From the NCBI RefSeq assembly GCF_018320785.1, contig NC_054876.1, forward strand, positions 8,062,707-8,126,706: a stretch of DNA of 64,000 nt. The letters are read 5' to 3'. Made by a program: the position numbers and the translations under genes. The notes under the pieces were generated by a model. That model was not told where the DNA came from. It worked only from the letters and a program-made list of their open reading frames with translations, and ran no database searches. Below are positions 56,385 through 64,000 of the stretch, piece after piece (the stretch's first letter is position 1; each line of letters opens with the position of its first letter). The stretch comes from Cheilinus undulatus. Taxonomy: Eukaryota; Chordata; Actinopteri; Labriformes; Labridae.

Positions 56385-64000
<7,616 letters not shown>

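Overview
The window is genomic DNA from a vertebrate, almost certainly a teleost fish. Genes have multiple small exons with GT-AG introns, there are no operons, and the intergenic DNA is packed with fish-type transposon debris (L2/CR1/Rex-like LINEs, hAT, PIF/Harbinger, Tc1 and THAP-carrying DNA transposons, a solo LTR, a tRNA-derived SINE and long CCAT/TATC/AT tracts). I see no rRNA or intact tRNA gene and no CRISPR.

The theme is a cluster of secreted matrix metalloproteinase (MMP) genes, all on the + strand. From left to right: (A) 7687-12422, exons 4-10 of a collagenase-3/MMP13-like gene whose first three exons are not found in the 7.7 kb upstream; (B) 15004-23514, exons 5-10 of a divergent MMP, closest by eye to enamelysin/MMP20, with no propeptide exons and a frame conflict at its last junction, so probably a relic; (C) 30400-36685, (D) 43267-49917 and (E) 56385 to past the window end, three near-identical MMP13-like genes, each in a tandemly duplicated unit of about 13 kb. 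C and D are complete, with 10 exons of identical size and 477 codons. E stops inside exon 9 only because the window ends.

The C, D and E products have a signal peptide, a propeptide with the PRCGVPD cysteine switch, a catalytic domain with [11 protein letters not shown] and a Met-turn, a short Pro-rich hinge and a four-bladed hemopexin domain closed by a Cys pair. The Tyr/Asp/Gly residues regarded as collagenase hallmarks are present. Each gene has the compact collagenase-type promoter: an ETS/PEA3-like site, an AP-1 site TGAGTCA and a TTTAAAA TATA-like box about 45-50 bp before the ATG. The copies are therefore probably co-induced.

Region by region: 1-5700 repeats, a THAP-bearing DNA transposon and a LINE; 5700-7686 nothing recognised; 7687-12422 gene A; 12600-14530 hAT-like and other repeats; 15004-23514 gene B with large, transposon-filled introns; 23515-26950 foldback, hAT end and a TIR element split by a second LINE; 26950-29850 nothing recognised; 29855-64000 the three MMP units. 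Two spacer insertions (a Harbinger element in unit C and a solo LTR in unit D) have exact empty sites in the sister unit, so both post-date the duplication.

I found no clearly novel biological system. The most interesting points are the tandem collagenase triplication with conserved 5' exons and diverging hemopexin exons, a decayed promoter-like relic in the spacers, the decaying MMP20-like gene, and several datable nested transposon insertions.
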